Assembly: GCF_024704365.1 (NCBI RefSeq)
Contig: NZ_JAJDFY010000001.1
Span: 2,213,001-2,277,000 of the forward strand
Reading direction: 5' to 3'
Source of the DNA: Thermomonas sp. S9
GTDB taxonomy: Bacteria; Pseudomonadota; Gammaproteobacteria; Xanthomonadales; Xanthomonadaceae
DNA: 64,000 bases
Shown piece after piece: positions 10,378 to 19,835 of the stretch; position 1 is the first letter of the stretch; every line of letters begins with the position of its first letter. Both the position numbers and the translations under genes were made by a program. The notes beneath the pieces were generated by a model. The model was not told the DNA's origin. It worked only from the letters and a program-made list of their open reading frames with translations, and searched no databases.

Positions 10378-10806
10378 ATGAGCACCACCGACCAACGCCC
10401 TGCCCTGCTGCTGTCTCGCATCGACGTGGAGCGCATCGAGGAACTGCTGGATCAACCACGGTACCGCAGCCTGGACACCGCGCCACTGCGCGAGGAGCTG
10501 GAGCGCGCCGAACTGGTCGAACCCGGCGACATGCCCAACGACGTCATTACGATGAATTCCACCGCGCTGGTGCAGGTGATCGACGACCAGCAGCATGTGC
10601 GCGAATACGAGCTGACCCTGGTTTATCCACGCGATGCCGACGGCAACGGCGAGAAGGTCTCGATCCTTGCTCCGGTGGGCAGCGCGCTGCTGGGCCTGCG
10701 GGTGGGCGACAGCATCGACTGGCCGCTGCCGGGCGGCCGCAGCGCGCGCCTGCACGTGCTTTCGATCCGCTACCAGCCGGAAGCGGCCGGCGAACTGCAC
10801 CGCTGA
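10378..10806 (+). CDS. rnk: GreA/GreB-type regulator Rnk (nucleoside diphosphate kinase regulator)
   Basis: 142-residue member of the Rnk/GreA group that binds the RNA polymerase secondary channel. The C-terminal FKBP-like domain is clear ([35 protein letters not shown]). The N-terminal coiled-coil is short and lacks the acidic-tip residues of GreA, which is the Rnk pattern. Start ATG at 10378; 108 bases separate it from the previous gene, so it may have its own promoter. It converges on recO with 10 bases between stops. Confidence 0.85.
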   Translation: MSTTDQRPALLLSRIDVERIEELLDQPRYRSLDTAPLREELERAELVEPGDMPNDVITMNSTALVQVIDDQQHVREYELTLVYPRDADGNGEKVSILAPVGSALLGLRVGDSIDWPLPGGRSARLHVLSIRYQPEAAGELHR

Positions 10807-10816
10807 GCCGGTGCGC

Positions 10817-11557
10817 TCAGGTGACCCCCACCTTCGACGCGCCCAGCCGCCCCAGCTCGCCGAGCATGTCCCACGACTTCAGCCCGCGTCCGCCGAGGTG
10901 GTGCAGCAGCACCGCGCGCAGCGGCAGGCGCAGGCTGGCCAGGTCCTCCGCTTCGGGCAAGGCATCGGCGGCCAGCGCCAGCAGCGCCCGCCCAGTGGCG
11001 GTGTCGCGGCGCTCGCCGGCGCGCTCGCTACGCAATCGGCGCGGCCCCTCCTCGGGATCGAGGCGGTAGCGCGCGGCAGGATCGACCCGGGCACCCTCGG
11101 CCTCCAGCGCGAACGCCAGGCCCACGCCCAGCGCCTCCAGCAGGTCGCGCTCGAACCGGCGCAGGGTCCACGCCAGCCCCTCGCCCGCACGCAGGCGTTC
11201 CCGCACCTGCGCATAGGCCGCATGCAGCTCCGGCTGCGGCACGTGGCGCGGGGCCAGGCGCAGGCACAGCTCGTTGACGTAGAACGCCGCCAGTGCCGCA
11301 TCCCCGTGCAGCAGCGGCGCCGCATCCATCGCCTCCGCCGCAGAGAGCTGCGCCAGTTCGCCCTTTTGCACGGCATCGAAGCGGATCGCCTGTAGCGGCT
11401 GCAGCGCCGCCCGTAGCACGTGCCGCTTCGGCCCCTGCACCCCGCGCGCGACCAGCCCGATCCGGCCGTGGTCGGCGCTCAGCACCTCGACCAGCAGGCT
11501 GGTCTCGCGCCACGGGCGGGCGTGCAGGACGAAGGCGGGTTCGGCGGCGTAGCGCAT
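10817..11557 (-). CDS. recO: DNA repair protein RecO
   Basis: RecO anneals single strands and, with RecR, loads RecA at SSB-coated gaps. 246 residues: N-terminal OB-fold with [20 protein letters not shown] and [12 protein letters not shown], then a helical domain with [14 protein letters not shown] and [12 protein letters not shown]. The zinc-binding cysteines of some homologues are absent, as is usual in gammaproteobacteria. It is the last gene of the rnc-era-recO run, 72 bases after the era stop. Confidence 0.93.
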   Translation of the reverse strand: MRYAAEPAFVLHARPWRETSLLVEVLSADHGRIGLVARGVQGPKRHVLRAALQPLQAIRFDAVQKGELAQLSAAEAMDAAPLLHGDAALAAFYVNELCLRLAPRHVPQPELHAAYAQVRERLRAGEGLAWTLRRFERDLLEALGVGLAFALEAEGARVDPAARYRLDPEEGPRRLRSERAGERRDTATGRALLALAADALPEAEDLASLRLPLRAVLLHHLGGRGLKSWDMLGELGRLGASKVGVT

Positions 11558-11629
11558 CGCGCAATTGTAGGAGCGCCAGACGCCTCCCCGGCGGAGGGCG
11601 TGGCGCGGCGCCCTGCAGCCCCGCCTGGA

Positions 11630-12551
11630 TCAGTCGTGGTAGCCCAGCGCGCGCAGCGCCGCTTCGTCGTCGCTCCAGCCCTCGCGCACGCGCACCCAGG
11701 TCTGCAGGAAGACCTTGGCGCCGAACAGGCGCTCCATCTGCTCGCGCGCGCGGGTGCCGATGGCCCGCAGGCGCTCGCCGCCCTTGCCGATCACGATCGC
11801 CTTCTGGCCTTCGCGCTCGACCCAGATCACCGCATCGATACGGTACATCACCCCGGCCTGCGGCGAGGGTTCCTCCTCGAACTTCTCGACTTCCACGGTG
11901 GTGGCATAAGGCAGTTCGGCGCCGAGCTGGCGCATCAGCTGCTCGCGCACCAGCTCGCCGGCGAGGAAGCGCTGGCTCTTGTCGGTGATCGCGTCCTCAC
12001 CGAAGGCGGGCTCACCCTCGGGCATCAGCGCCAGCAGGCTGGCGACCAGCGGCTCCAGCCCGCTGCGCTTGAGCGCGGACAGCGGGTGCACGGCGGCGAA
12101 CGCGCGCCCATCCGCCACCTTGGCGATGAACGGCAGCAGCGCAGTCTTGTCCTTGAACTTGTCCACCTGGTTGACCACCAGCACCACCGGCAGGCCGGCA
12201 TCGCGCAGGGCCTCGAAGGCAAGGCTGTCCTCGTGCTCCCAGCGCCCGGCCTCGACCACCAGCAGCGCGGCATCCACGCCCTCCAGCGCGCCGCGTGCGG
12301 CGCGGTTCAGCATCCGGTGCATGGCCTTGCCGGAGCGCTTGCCCTGCTCGGCGTGGATGCCGGGGGTGTCCACCAGCTGCAGCTGGCCACCGGGGAAGGT
12401 GGCGATGCCCAGCAGGCGGTGGCGGGTGGTCTGCGGACGGTTGGAGGTGATGCTGACCTTGGCCCCGACCAGGGCGTTGACCAGGGTGGATTTGCCGACG
12501 TTGGGGCGGCCGATCACGGCGACGGCACCGCTGCGGGAGGGGGGTCTTCAT
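11630..12551 (-). CDS. era: GTPase Era, start codon out of frame by one extra base
   Basis: Essential GTPase that binds the 3' end of 16S rRNA during 30S assembly. G motifs are intact: [23 protein letters not shown] and the SALKRSG region; a C-terminal KH domain carries [13 protein letters not shown]. The natural start is ATG 12551, which overlaps the rnc stop as ATGA. From there the reading frame is correct only if the six-base G run at 12539-12544 were five long, giving [17 protein letters not shown]. In the sequence as given, translation could begin only at GTG 12517, which would remove the first beta-strand. About 306 residues when repaired. Confidence 0.92.
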
Positions 12552-13231
12552 GCCTGTTCGATGCCCTTGAGCGCGGCCTCGGCCGCCTGCTGTTCCGCCG
12601 CGCGCCGCGAGCTGCCCTCGCCCTCGGTGCGCAGCGCGGGCACGGCCAGGGTGCAGCTGACCCGGAACACCCGCGCGTGGTCCTCGCCACCCTCGTGCAG
12701 CAGCGCATAGGCCGGCAGCGGGTGCTGACGCGCCTGCAGCCATTCCTGCAGGCGGGTTTTGGCGTCCTTGCCGACTTTGTTCGGCGGCGGCAGGGCGGCG
12801 ATCAGCGGCGCGAACCACGGCAGTACCACCGCGCGGCAGGCCTCGAAGCCGGCGTCCAGGTAGATCGCCGCCACCAGCGCCTCCAGCGCATCCGCGAGGA
12901 TGGAATCGCGGCGATGGCCGCCGGTCTTCATCTCGCCTGGCCCGAGCCGCAGCCGCGAACCAATCTCCAGGCCGCGGGCGATGCCGGCCAGCGCGGATTC
13001 GCGCACCAGCTCGGCGCGGGCGCGGGTCAGCGCGCCCTCATCGGCCTTCGGCCAGTGCCGGTACAGCGCCTCGGCGATGATCTGGTTGACCAGCGCATCG
13101 CCCAGAAATTCGAGCCGCTCGTTGTTGGGGTTGCCCACGCTGCGGTGGGTCAACGCCTGCGCCAGCAGCTCCGGAGCCGCGAAGGCATGCCCCGCGAACA
13201 CCCGCGCTGGTTCAGTTGGCACCTGCGCCAC
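12548..13231 (-). CDS. rnc: Ribonuclease III
   Basis: Cleaves double-stranded RNA in rRNA and mRNA processing. 227 residues: the RNase III signature [13 protein letters not shown] near residue 37, the second acidic cluster with [15 protein letters not shown] near 114, then a double-stranded RNA-binding domain beginning KTRLQEWLQ and ending [14 protein letters not shown]. It overlaps the DUF4845 gene upstream by 20 bases and era downstream by 4 bases, so the three are translationally coupled. Confidence 0.96.
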   Translation of the reverse strand: MAQVPTEPARVFAGHAFAAPELLAQALTHRSVGNPNNERLEFLGDALVNQIIAEALYRHWPKADEGALTRARAELVRESALAGIARGLEIGSRLRLGPGEMKTGGHRRDSILADALEALVAAIYLDAGFEACRAVVLPWFAPLIAALPPPNKVGKDAKTRLQEWLQARQHPLPAYALLHEGGEDHARVFRVSCTLAVPALRTEGEGSSRRAAEQQAAEAALKGIEQA

Positions 13232-13595
13232 GCGGCAGCACCTGCTCGGCGTGGAACTTGGCGACCACGTCGAGGTTGGCCATCAGCGGCTCGCGCCGCT
13301 CGTAGTCCACGACCATTTTCAACCCGCCGTCGGTCGAGTCGAACTTCAGCGCGTCCATTTTCTTGACGTGGTCGGCGTAGCTCATCTCCAGCCGGCGCTG
13401 GTACATCTGCCGGATCTTGTCCTTGGGCGCGTCGGCCAGCGTGCTGTCGTTGGCCAGCCCTTTGAGCGCCTGCTTCACCGAGTAGAACTCGATGTACATG
13501 GGCACGATGGTCATTGCGATGTAGGCGAAGAAGATCACCACACACAGGGTGATCAGGAAGCCCAACATGGTCATACCGCGCTGCGACTGCTTCAT
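13212..13595 (-). CDS. DUF4845 membrane protein between lepB and rnc
   Basis: 127-residue protein of unknown function, conserved at this position in many beta- and gammaproteobacteria. One membrane helix at about residues 8-30 is followed by a periplasmic domain with [14 protein letters not shown] and a basic middle part. The N-terminus [17 protein letters not shown] resembles a type IV prepilin leader but lacks the glutamate at position +5. Start at 13595 is supported by GGGGAGAG. Its place between signal peptidase and RNase III suggests a membrane-linked housekeeping role, but nothing in the sequence defines it. Confidence 0.8.
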   Translation of the reverse strand: MKQSQRGMTMLGFLITLCVVIFFAYIAMTIVPMYIEFYSVKQALKGLANDSTLADAPKDKIRQMYQRRLEMSYADHVKKMDALKFDSTDGGLKMVVDYERREPLMANLDVVAKFHAEQVLPRGAGAN

Positions 13596-13654
13596 CCCAC
13601 TCTCCCCTTTCGGTTGAACTGCCTGGTCGGTTGCCTGGTGAACGTCTGCCATTT

Positions 13655-14446
13655 TCAGGGAATACGGCGCCCGATGCGGGAAACGTCCACCCAGTGTTCG
13701 GCGCTGGTATCGAAGTTCATCCACACCAGCATGGCCTTGCCGCGCAGGTTGGACTCCGGCAGGAACCCCCAGAACCGGCTGTCCTCGCTGTTGCCGCGGT
13801 TGTCGCCCATGACGAAATAATGCCCCGCCGGCACCGTCCAGTCACCTTCCGCGACGCTGAACTCGCGCTCCAGCACCTGGTGCGGGCGCCCGGGCAGCTC
13901 TTCGGTCAGCAGGGTGTCGCCGGTCTCGCCGATGCCCTGGCCGACGCCGGTATAGATCCCGTCCACCCGGTACGGCAGCACCCGGCCGTTGATGCTCACC
14001 TTGTGGTCGTGGTAGCCGATGGTGTCGCCGGGCAGGCCGATCACCCGCTTGATCCAGTCCTCGCGCGGGTGGTGCGGCGGGCGGAACACCACCACGTCGC
14101 CGCGCTGCGGCTCGCCGATGGCGAGGAACTTGTGATTGGTGATCGGCCAGCGCAGGCCGTAAGAGAACTTGTTGACCAGGATGAAATCACCGATCAGCAG
14201 GGTCGGCATCATCGAGCTGGACGGGATCCGGAACGGCTCGGCCACGAAGCTGCGCAGGCCCAGCACCAGCGCCAGGATCGGGAAGAACGACTTGGCGTAA
14301 TCGACCAGCAGCGGGTCCTTGGGCTCGTCCAGCGCACCAGACGCGGCGGCCGCGCGGCGCCTGGCGAAGAACAGCCGGTCGAGCAGCCAGATCAGGCCGC
14401 TGAGCAGGGTCAGGACCACCAGGATCGTCTCGAACCACACCATCAT
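13655..14446 (-). CDS. lepB: Signal peptidase I LepB
   Basis: Inner-membrane serine protease that removes Sec and Tat signal peptides. 263 residues: two N-terminal hydrophobic segments (about 3-22 and 52-68), the catalytic serine in RIPSSSMMPTL near residue 78, the catalytic lysine in DWIKRVIGLPGD near 131, and the box E motif GHYFVMGDNRGNSEDSR near 215. It lies between lepA and the DUF4845 gene in the same transcription unit. Confidence 0.96.
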   Translation of the reverse strand: MMVWFETILVVLTLLSGLIWLLDRLFFARRRAAAASGALDEPKDPLLVDYAKSFFPILALVLGLRSFVAEPFRIPSSSMMPTLLIGDFILVNKFSYGLRWPITNHKFLAIGEPQRGDVVVFRPPHHPREDWIKRVIGLPGDTIGYHDHKVSINGRVLPYRVDGIYTGVGQGIGETGDTLLTEELPGRPHQVLEREFSVAEGDWTVPAGHYFVMGDNRGNSEDSRFWGFLPESNLRGKAMLVWMNFDTSAEHWVDVSRIGRRIP

Positions 14447-14540
14447 GCGATGTTCTCCATCGGTTTCAGCCCCGCCCCCGGAAGAGGGATTGGAAGCGAG
14501 GGTTCGGCGCAGGAGTGGGGCCGCGCAGCGGCCCGCACCC

Positions 14541-14582
14541 TCATCCGCCCTTCGGGCACCTTCTCCCCCGAGGGAGAAGAAA
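14541..14582. repeat. Double-hairpin repeat-like element between lepA and lepB
   Basis: Two adjacent hairpins: GCCC-TTC-GGGC (14547-14557) and CTTCTCCC-CCGA-GGGAGAAG (14560-14579), followed by a run of A. The string TCATCCGCCCTTCGGGCACC resembles a short palindromic element that recurs between genes in xanthomonads, as far as I recall. It sits in the gap after the lepA stop and could stabilise the upstream mRNA end. Confidence 0.5.
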
Positions 14583-14587
14583 AACGA

Positions 14588-16396
14588 TTACTTGTTGTCC
14601 ACCTGCAACACGGCGAGGAAGGCCTCCTGCGGGATCTCCACCCGCCCGACCTGCTTCATCCGCTTCTTGCCTTCCTTCTGCTTCTCCAGCAGCTTCTTCT
14701 TGCGGGTGGCGTCGCCGCCGTAGCACTTGGCCAGCACGTTCTTGCGCAGCGCCTTGACCGTGGTGCGGGCGATGATCTGGCCGCCGATCGCGGCCTGGAT
14801 GGCCACGTCGAACATCTGCCGCGGGATCAGGTCCTTCATCTTCTCGCACAGCTCGCGCCCGCGGCGGTCGGCATGGCTGCGGTGCACGATGATGGACAGC
14901 GCGTCCACCCGGTCGCCGTTGATCAGGGTGTCCACCCGCACGAACGGGCCGGCCTGGAAGCGCAGGAAGTGATAGTCCAGCGAGGCATAGCCGCGGCTCA
15001 CCGACTTCAGCTTGTCGAAGAAATCCAGCACCACCTCGGCCATCGGCAGCTCGTAGCTCACCTGCACCTGGCTGGCCATGTAGGTGATGCCCAGCTGCAC
15101 GCCGCGCTTGTCCTCGCACAGCTTGATGATGTTGCCGATGTAGTCCGGCGGGGTGAGGATGTTGGCGCGGATGATCGGTTCGCGGATCTCCTCGATCTGG
15201 TTCACCGGCGGCAGCTTGGCCGGGTTGTCGATCGGGATCACGGCGCCGTCGGTCTTGAGCACCTCGTACACCACCGTCGGCGCAGTGGTGATGAGATTGA
15301 GGTCGTACTCGCGCTCCAGGCGCTCCTGCACGATCTCCATGTGCAGCATGCCGAGGAAGCCGCAGCGGAAGCCGAAGCCCATCGCCTCCGAGCTTTCCGG
15401 CTCGAAGCGCAGCGCGGCGTCGTTCAGGCGCAGCTTCTCCAGCGCCTCGCGCAGCGCCGGGTAGTCCTCGGCATCCACCGGGAACAGGCCGGCGAACACC
15501 CGCGGCTGCATCTCCTGGAAGCCTGGCAGCGGCGCCGGCGCCGGGTCGCCCGCCAGGGTGAGCGTGTCGCCCACCGGCGCGCCGTGCACGTCCTTGATCG
15601 AGGCGGTGATCCAGCCCACCTCGCCGGCCTTCAGGCTCGGCAGCACCTTGCGCTTGGGGGTGAACACGCCGACCGCGTCGACCTGGTGGGTGCGGCCGGT
15701 GCTCATCACCAGCATCTTGTCGCCGGGCTTCAGTTCGCCCTGCATCACCCGCACCAGCGAGACCACGCCGAGGTAGTTGTCGAACCAGGAATCGATGATC
15801 AGCGCCTGCAGCTTGTCGGTGTCGCGCGGCTTCGGCGGCGGGATGCGCTGGACGATGGCTTCCAGCACGTCGCCGACGTTGAGGCCGGTCTTGGCGCTGA
15901 TGGCCACCGCATCGGCGGCGTCGATGCCGATCACGGCCTCGATCTCCTCCTTCACCTTGTCGATGTCGGCGGTGGGCAGGTCGATCTTGTTCAGCACCGG
16001 CACCACTTCCAGCCCCTGCTCCACCGCGGTGTAGCAGTTGGCCACCGACTGCGCCTCCACGCCCTGCGCCGCGTCCACCACCAGCAGCGCGCCCTCGCAG
16101 GCGGCCAGCGAGCGGCTGACCTCGTAGCTGAAGTCCACGTGGCCGGGGGTGTCGATGAAGTTCAGGAAGTAGGTGTTGCCGTCCTTCGCGGTGTACGGCA
16201 GCGACACCGACTGCGCCTTGATGGTGATCCCGCGCTCGCGTTCGATCGGATTGTTGTCGAGCACCTGTGCCTCCATCTCGCGCTCGCTCAGCCCACCGCA
16301 CAGCTGGATGATGCGGTCGGCCAGGGTCGACTTGCCGTGATCGACATGGGCGATGATGGAGAAGTTGCGGATGAACCGCATCGGGTCGTGCTGCAT
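14588..16396 (-). CDS. lepA: Translation elongation factor 4 (LepA, back-translocase)
   Basis: Ribosome-dependent GTPase related to EF-G that affects initiation and ribosome movement under stress. 602 residues: AHVDHGKST near residue 15, [26 protein letters not shown]-like domains II, III and V, and the LepA-specific C-terminal domain ending in [24 protein letters not shown]. Start set at 16396 ([13 protein letters not shown]); the second ATG at 16381 is an alternative. It follows mucD with 126 bases between and leads into lepB. Confidence 0.96.
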   Translation of the reverse strand: MQHDPMRFIRNFSIIAHVDHGKSTLADRIIQLCGGLSEREMEAQVLDNNPIERERGITIKAQSVSLPYTAKDGNTYFLNFIDTPGHVDFSYEVSRSLAACEGALLVVDAAQGVEAQSVANCYTAVEQGLEVVPVLNKIDLPTADIDKVKEEIEAVIGIDAADAVAISAKTGLNVGDVLEAIVQRIPPPKPRDTDKLQALIIDSWFDNYLGVVSLVRVMQGELKPGDKMLVMSTGRTHQVDAVGVFTPKRKVLPSLKAGEVGWITASIKDVHGAPVGDTLTLAGDPAPAPLPGFQEMQPRVFAGLFPVDAEDYPALREALEKLRLNDAALRFEPESSEAMGFGFRCGFLGMLHMEIVQERLEREYDLNLITTAPTVVYEVLKTDGAVIPIDNPAKLPPVNQIEEIREPIIRANILTPPDYIGNIIKLCEDKRGVQLGITYMASQVQVSYELPMAEVVLDFFDKLKSVSRGYASLDYHFLRFQAGPFVRVDTLINGDRVDALSIIVHRSHADRRGRELCEKMKDLIPRQMFDVAIQAAIGGQIIARTTVKALRKNVLAKCYGGDATRKKKLLEKQKEGKKRMKQVGRVEIPQEAFLAVLQVDNK

Positions 16397-16522
16397 GGAA
16401 GCTCTGCGGTGGCGGCGACGGACGCGGGGTGCGGCCGCTCGTGTGACAAGCCGCGCATTATCGCACAGGCCATCCCGCCTCCCGGCGGGAGGCGGGGGTG
16501 CCAGCCGGCCCAAGCAGGCGCG

Positions 16523-18082
16523 TCACTCCGGCTTCGGGTTGACCGCCACGTAGCGGGTGCCGCCGCCGCGACGCACCAGCAGCATCACCGGCTTGTCGGT
16601 GCCGGCCGCGCGCAGCTGGGCATCCAGCGCGGCCGCGCTGCCAACGTCATTACGGCCGACCGCCAGCACCACGTCGCCCGGCTGCAGGCCGGCATCGCGC
16701 GCAGCATCGCTGGTGATCCGCGCGATCAGCACGCCTTCCTTGCTTTGCAGGCCCAGCCGCTGGCGCTGCTCGGCGGTCAGATCCTGGCCGACGATGCCCA
16801 GCGCATTGCCTTCCGCGCGCGCCGGGGCCTGGCCCGCACCGCCCGGCATTCCGCCGACCGCGGCGGTGGCCTCGTCCAGCGCGTTCAAGGTCGCCACCAG
16901 CGTGCGCGGCTTGCCGTCGCGCACCACCTCCAGCGTCACCCGGGTGCCGGGCGCCATCGCGCCGATGATCGGCGGCAGGTCGCTGGAGTCGTAGATCGGC
17001 TGGCCATTTACGCTGCGGATCACGTCCTGCCGCAGCAGCCCGGCGCGCGCGGCCGGGCTGCCGGGCTCCACCGCGGCCACCAACGCGCCGCTGGGCTCGC
17101 CCAGACCCAGCGCTTTGGCGGTATCGCGATCCAACCCCTGCACCTGCACGCCGAGCTGGCCGCGCACCACCTTGCCGGTGGCCTTGAGCTGCTGCACCGC
17201 ATTCATCGCCACGTCGATCGGGATGGCGAAGCTCACGCCCATGTAGCCGCCGGAGTTGCTGAAGATCTGCGAGTTGATCCCCACCACCTGGCCGCGGGTG
17301 TCCAGCAGCGGGCCGCCGGAATTGCCGCGGTTGATCGCCACGTCGGTCTGGATGAAGGGGACGTAGCGCTGGTCGGCGCCGGGATTGGCGCGGCCCACGG
17401 CGCTGACGATGCCCGCCGTGACCGAATGATCCAGCCCGAACGGCGAGCCGATCGCCACCACCCACTGCCCGGGCTTGAGCGTGCGCGAATCGCCGATCCG
17501 CATCACCGGCAGGTTCCTGGCGTCGATCTTGAGCAGGGCCACGTCCGACTGCGGGTCGCTGCCTACGACCTTCGCGGTGAACTCGCGGCGGTCGGACAGC
17601 TTCACCGTCACCTTGTCGGCGCCGTCGATCACGTGGTGGTTGGTCAGCACGTAGCCATCGCTGGAGATGATGAAGCCGGTGCCCAGCGACACCCCGCGCG
17701 GGCGCATGCCGGGCATGCCGGGCATCCCTGGCATGCCCGGCATCGGGGTCAGGCCGGGCCCGAAGAAGCGGCGGAAGAACTCCGGGATCTGGTCGTCGCC
17801 GCCGTCGTCCTCGCCATCCTGTGGCATCTGCTGCAGGCGCCGCGCCTGCGGCTTGCTGCCGATCTCGGCCTGCACGCTCACCACCGCCGGGCCGGTTTGC
17901 TCCACCAGGCGGGTGAAATCCGGCAGGTTGCCGACCAGGTCCGGAGCCGGCGCGGACGGCGCAGTGGCGGTCGGCGTTTGCGCGCTGGCGGTGTTCTGGC
18001 CGCTGCAGGCGCCGACACCGGCCACGGCGAGGGCGGCCACCAGCAGCACGGGGCGCAGGCGGATCAATCGATTTGCAGACAT
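16523..18082 (-). CDS. mucD: Periplasmic serine protease MucD/DegP family
   Basis: Trypsin-like HtrA protease that clears misfolded envelope proteins. 519 residues: signal peptide with a possible lipobox (VGAC, Cys26), catalytic triad His150 (TNHHVIDG), Asp180 (SDVALLKI) and Ser255 (GNSGGPLL), then two PDZ domains (about 315-400 and 430-510). An unusual low-complexity insert of repeated Gly-Met-Pro at residues 113-126 lies just before the protease core. Start at 18082 with AGGAG upstream. It follows rpoE and rseA, matching its known place in the sigma-E regulon of pseudomonads and xanthomonads. Confidence 0.93.
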   Translation of the reverse strand: MSANRLIRLRPVLLVAALAVAGVGACSGQNTASAQTPTATAPSAPAPDLVGNLPDFTRLVEQTGPAVVSVQAEIGSKPQARRLQQMPQDGEDDGGDDQIPEFFRRFFGPGLTPMPGMPGMPGMPGMRPRGVSLGTGFIISSDGYVLTNHHVIDGADKVTVKLSDRREFTAKVVGSDPQSDVALLKIDARNLPVMRIGDSRTLKPGQWVVAIGSPFGLDHSVTAGIVSAVGRANPGADQRYVPFIQTDVAINRGNSGGPLLDTRGQVVGINSQIFSNSGGYMGVSFAIPIDVAMNAVQQLKATGKVVRGQLGVQVQGLDRDTAKALGLGEPSGALVAAVEPGSPAARAGLLRQDVIRSVNGQPIYDSSDLPPIIGAMAPGTRVTLEVVRDGKPRTLVATLNALDEATAAVGGMPGGAGQAPARAEGNALGIVGQDLTAEQRQRLGLQSKEGVLIARITSDAARDAGLQPGDVVLAVGRNDVGSAAALDAQLRAAGTDKPVMLLVRRGGGTRYVAVNPKPE

Positions 18083-18175
18083 GGACGGGGAACTCCTCGT
18101 TCGCGTGGATCGGGACAGTGGGAAAGAAAGGGCCACGGGCCTGCGCGGCGGCGCACCGGCCAGCCGGGGCGCGGC

Positions 18176-19062
18176 TCAAGGCTGCGCCGGTTCGGCCTGC
18201 GGTGGCGTCTGCGCCGGCTGCAGGAAGCTCGGGGCGGCAGCGCCGGGAACGGGTTGAACGGTGCCGGGGCGGCCTGCATGTGCTCGCCGAAGCCCACCGT
18301 CAGGCCGCTGTCACCGCCGTACTGCGGCAGGATCCGGCGCGGCCAGGGGCGGCTGCCGGCGGCATCGGCCGGGGCGGCCGGCAGCGCCTGCGCCAGTTCG
18401 ATCACCGGTGGCGCGCTGGCCGGCGCGGCGACCTGCAGCGGATGCGCGCGCTCGCGGCGCGCGGCCTGGGTGCCGGCCGCCGCCGCGAGGGCCAGGCCGG
18501 CGGCAGCCACGGCTGGCGCCCGGGGAGTGGCCTGCTCGACGGCGGGCGTGACGGACGCCATCGTGGGCGCGACCGCAGCCGGTGCGCGCGGCACCGGCGC
18601 GCTTGGTACCGGCGCGGCCGCCGCCAGCGACGGCGCCGCTGCAGGCGCGGAACTCTCCGGGGTATCCACCGGCTGCGGCCAGCGCACCACCGCCAGCAGT
18701 GCGAGCGCCGCGGCCAGCGCCGCACCGCCGCCCCAGTACCAGCGCCGGGCGCGTGCGGGCGCCGCATCCAGGGCCAGCCCCGGGCCCTGCAGCGCCGCCG
18801 CTACCCGCAGCGCGAAATCCGCCGGCAGGTGGCGGGCCGGGGCAAGGCCGCGCATCACGTCGCTGGCGATGCGCCAGCGCTCCCAGCTGCCGGCCAGCTC
18901 GGCATCGTGCTGCAGGCGGCGCAGCAGGAAGCGGGTCTGGTCCTCCGGCAGCATGCCGTCCATCAGCGCGGACAGCTGCTCGCGGCTGGACAGCTGGGTC
19001 AGGCCGATGCAGTGGCGGTCGGTGTCGGGGGTGGTCTCCATGGGTGTATCCGGGGATGTCAT
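18176..19062 (-). CDS. rseA: Anti-sigma-E factor RseA-like, frameshifted near its 3' end
   Basis: Inner-membrane protein that holds sigma-E inactive until cleaved under envelope stress. The N-terminal cytoplasmic domain has the family pattern SREQLSALMDGMLPEDQTRFLLRRL; a single membrane helix follows near residues 106-120 and then a long Ala/Pro-rich periplasmic part. As given, the frame runs into the next gene with an arginine-rich tail. Adding one base to the GGG run at 18251-18253 restores FNPVPGAAAPSFLQPAQ and a stop at 18176, giving 295 residues. Its ATG overlaps the rpoE stop by four bases, so the two are translationally coupled. Confidence 0.82.
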
Positions 19063-19679
19063 GACGCTTTGGAGCGCTTCGAGGTTTGGTCGTGGTCCAG
19101 CAGCGGGCGCATGCGCGCGTCAATCGCCTCGCGCGCCCGGAAGATGCGCGAGCGCACCGTGCCGATCGGGCAGCCCATGCGGTCGGCGATCTCGTCGTAG
19201 CTCATGCCCTCCACTTCGCGCAGGGTGATCGCCTCGCGCAGGTCGGATGGCAGCGCTTCGACCGCATCCAGCACGGTTTGTTCCAGCTGCTGGCGCATCA
19301 GCTCGCGTTCGGGGGTGTCGTTATCACGCAAGCGCAGGCCGGATTCGAACTGCTCGGCATCCCCGGCATCGATGTCCTCGCCGGGCGGCCGCCGGCCATG
19401 CGCGGCCAGGTGGTTCATCGCGGTGTTCACCGCGATCCGGTGCAGCCAGGTGGAGAACTGGGCATCGCCGCGGAACCGGCCGATGGCACGGTAGGCGCGG
19501 ATGAAGGTGTCCTGGGCCACGTCCTGCACCTCGGCCCAGTCGCGCACGTAGCGCGCAATCACCGCTGCGACGCGGTGCTGGTACTTGCGCACCAGCAGGT
19601 CGAAGGCGGCCGTATCGCCGCGCTGCACGCGCGCCACCAGGTCCTGATCCAGCGCTTGCGACACCCGATCCTCCGTCAT
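19059..19679 (-). CDS. rpoE: RNA polymerase sigma factor RpoE (AlgU type)
   Basis: ECF sigma factor directing the envelope-stress regulon. 206 residues: region 2 with DLLVRKYQHRVAAVIARY, DVAQDTFIRAYRAIGRF and FSTWLHRIAVNTA, and region 4 with REAITLREVEGMSYDEIADRMG and GTVRSRIFRAREAI. The start at 19679 (MTEDRVSQALDQD) matches the usual length. It heads the rpoE-rseA-mucD unit, and its own upstream region carries a sigma-E-type promoter, so positive autoregulation is expected. Confidence 0.96.
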   Translation of the reverse strand: MTEDRVSQALDQDLVARVQRGDTAAFDLLVRKYQHRVAAVIARYVRDWAEVQDVAQDTFIRAYRAIGRFRGDAQFSTWLHRIAVNTAMNHLAAHGRRPPGEDIDAGDAEQFESGLRLRDNDTPERELMRQQLEQTVLDAVEALPSDLREAITLREVEGMSYDEIADRMGCPIGTVRSRIFRAREAIDARMRPLLDHDQTSKRSKAS

Positions 19680-19720
19680 TTGCGCCGCGGCCTCGCTGTT
19701 GGCCCGGTGCTTCCGGGCGG

Positions 19721-19748
19721 TGTGACAGGGGATGGCCGGAAAAGTTCC
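19721..19748 (-). promoter_or_regulatory. Sigma-E-type promoter upstream of rpoE
   Basis: On the minus strand GGAACTT (19748-19742) is followed after 16 bases by TCACA (19725-19721), preceded by G. This fits the sigma-E consensus GGAACTT-N15/16-TCnnA closely. It lies 42 bases upstream of the rpoE start codon, the right place for autoregulation. Confidence 0.7.
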
Positions 19749-19835
19749 GCGGCCCCGCCCGGGGATGAAGGCGATTAGACACGTATTCAAGTTCGCACCG
19801 GCTACGATACCGCCTTCCCTCCCGATACGGATGGC

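Noticed and set aside
18064-18250. Arginine-rich C-terminal tail of RseA overlapping mucD
   Set aside because: Composition is that of a wrong-frame reading; one added base in the GGG run gives a normal Pro/Ala/Gln tail and a stop well before mucD.
13631-19228. A very long open frame on the plus strand opposite lepB, lepA, mucD and rseA
   Set aside because: It is antisense to well-recognised genes; in DNA this rich in G and C, stop-poor frames arise opposite real genes. Its translation is rich in His, Gln, Arg and Ala with no domain.
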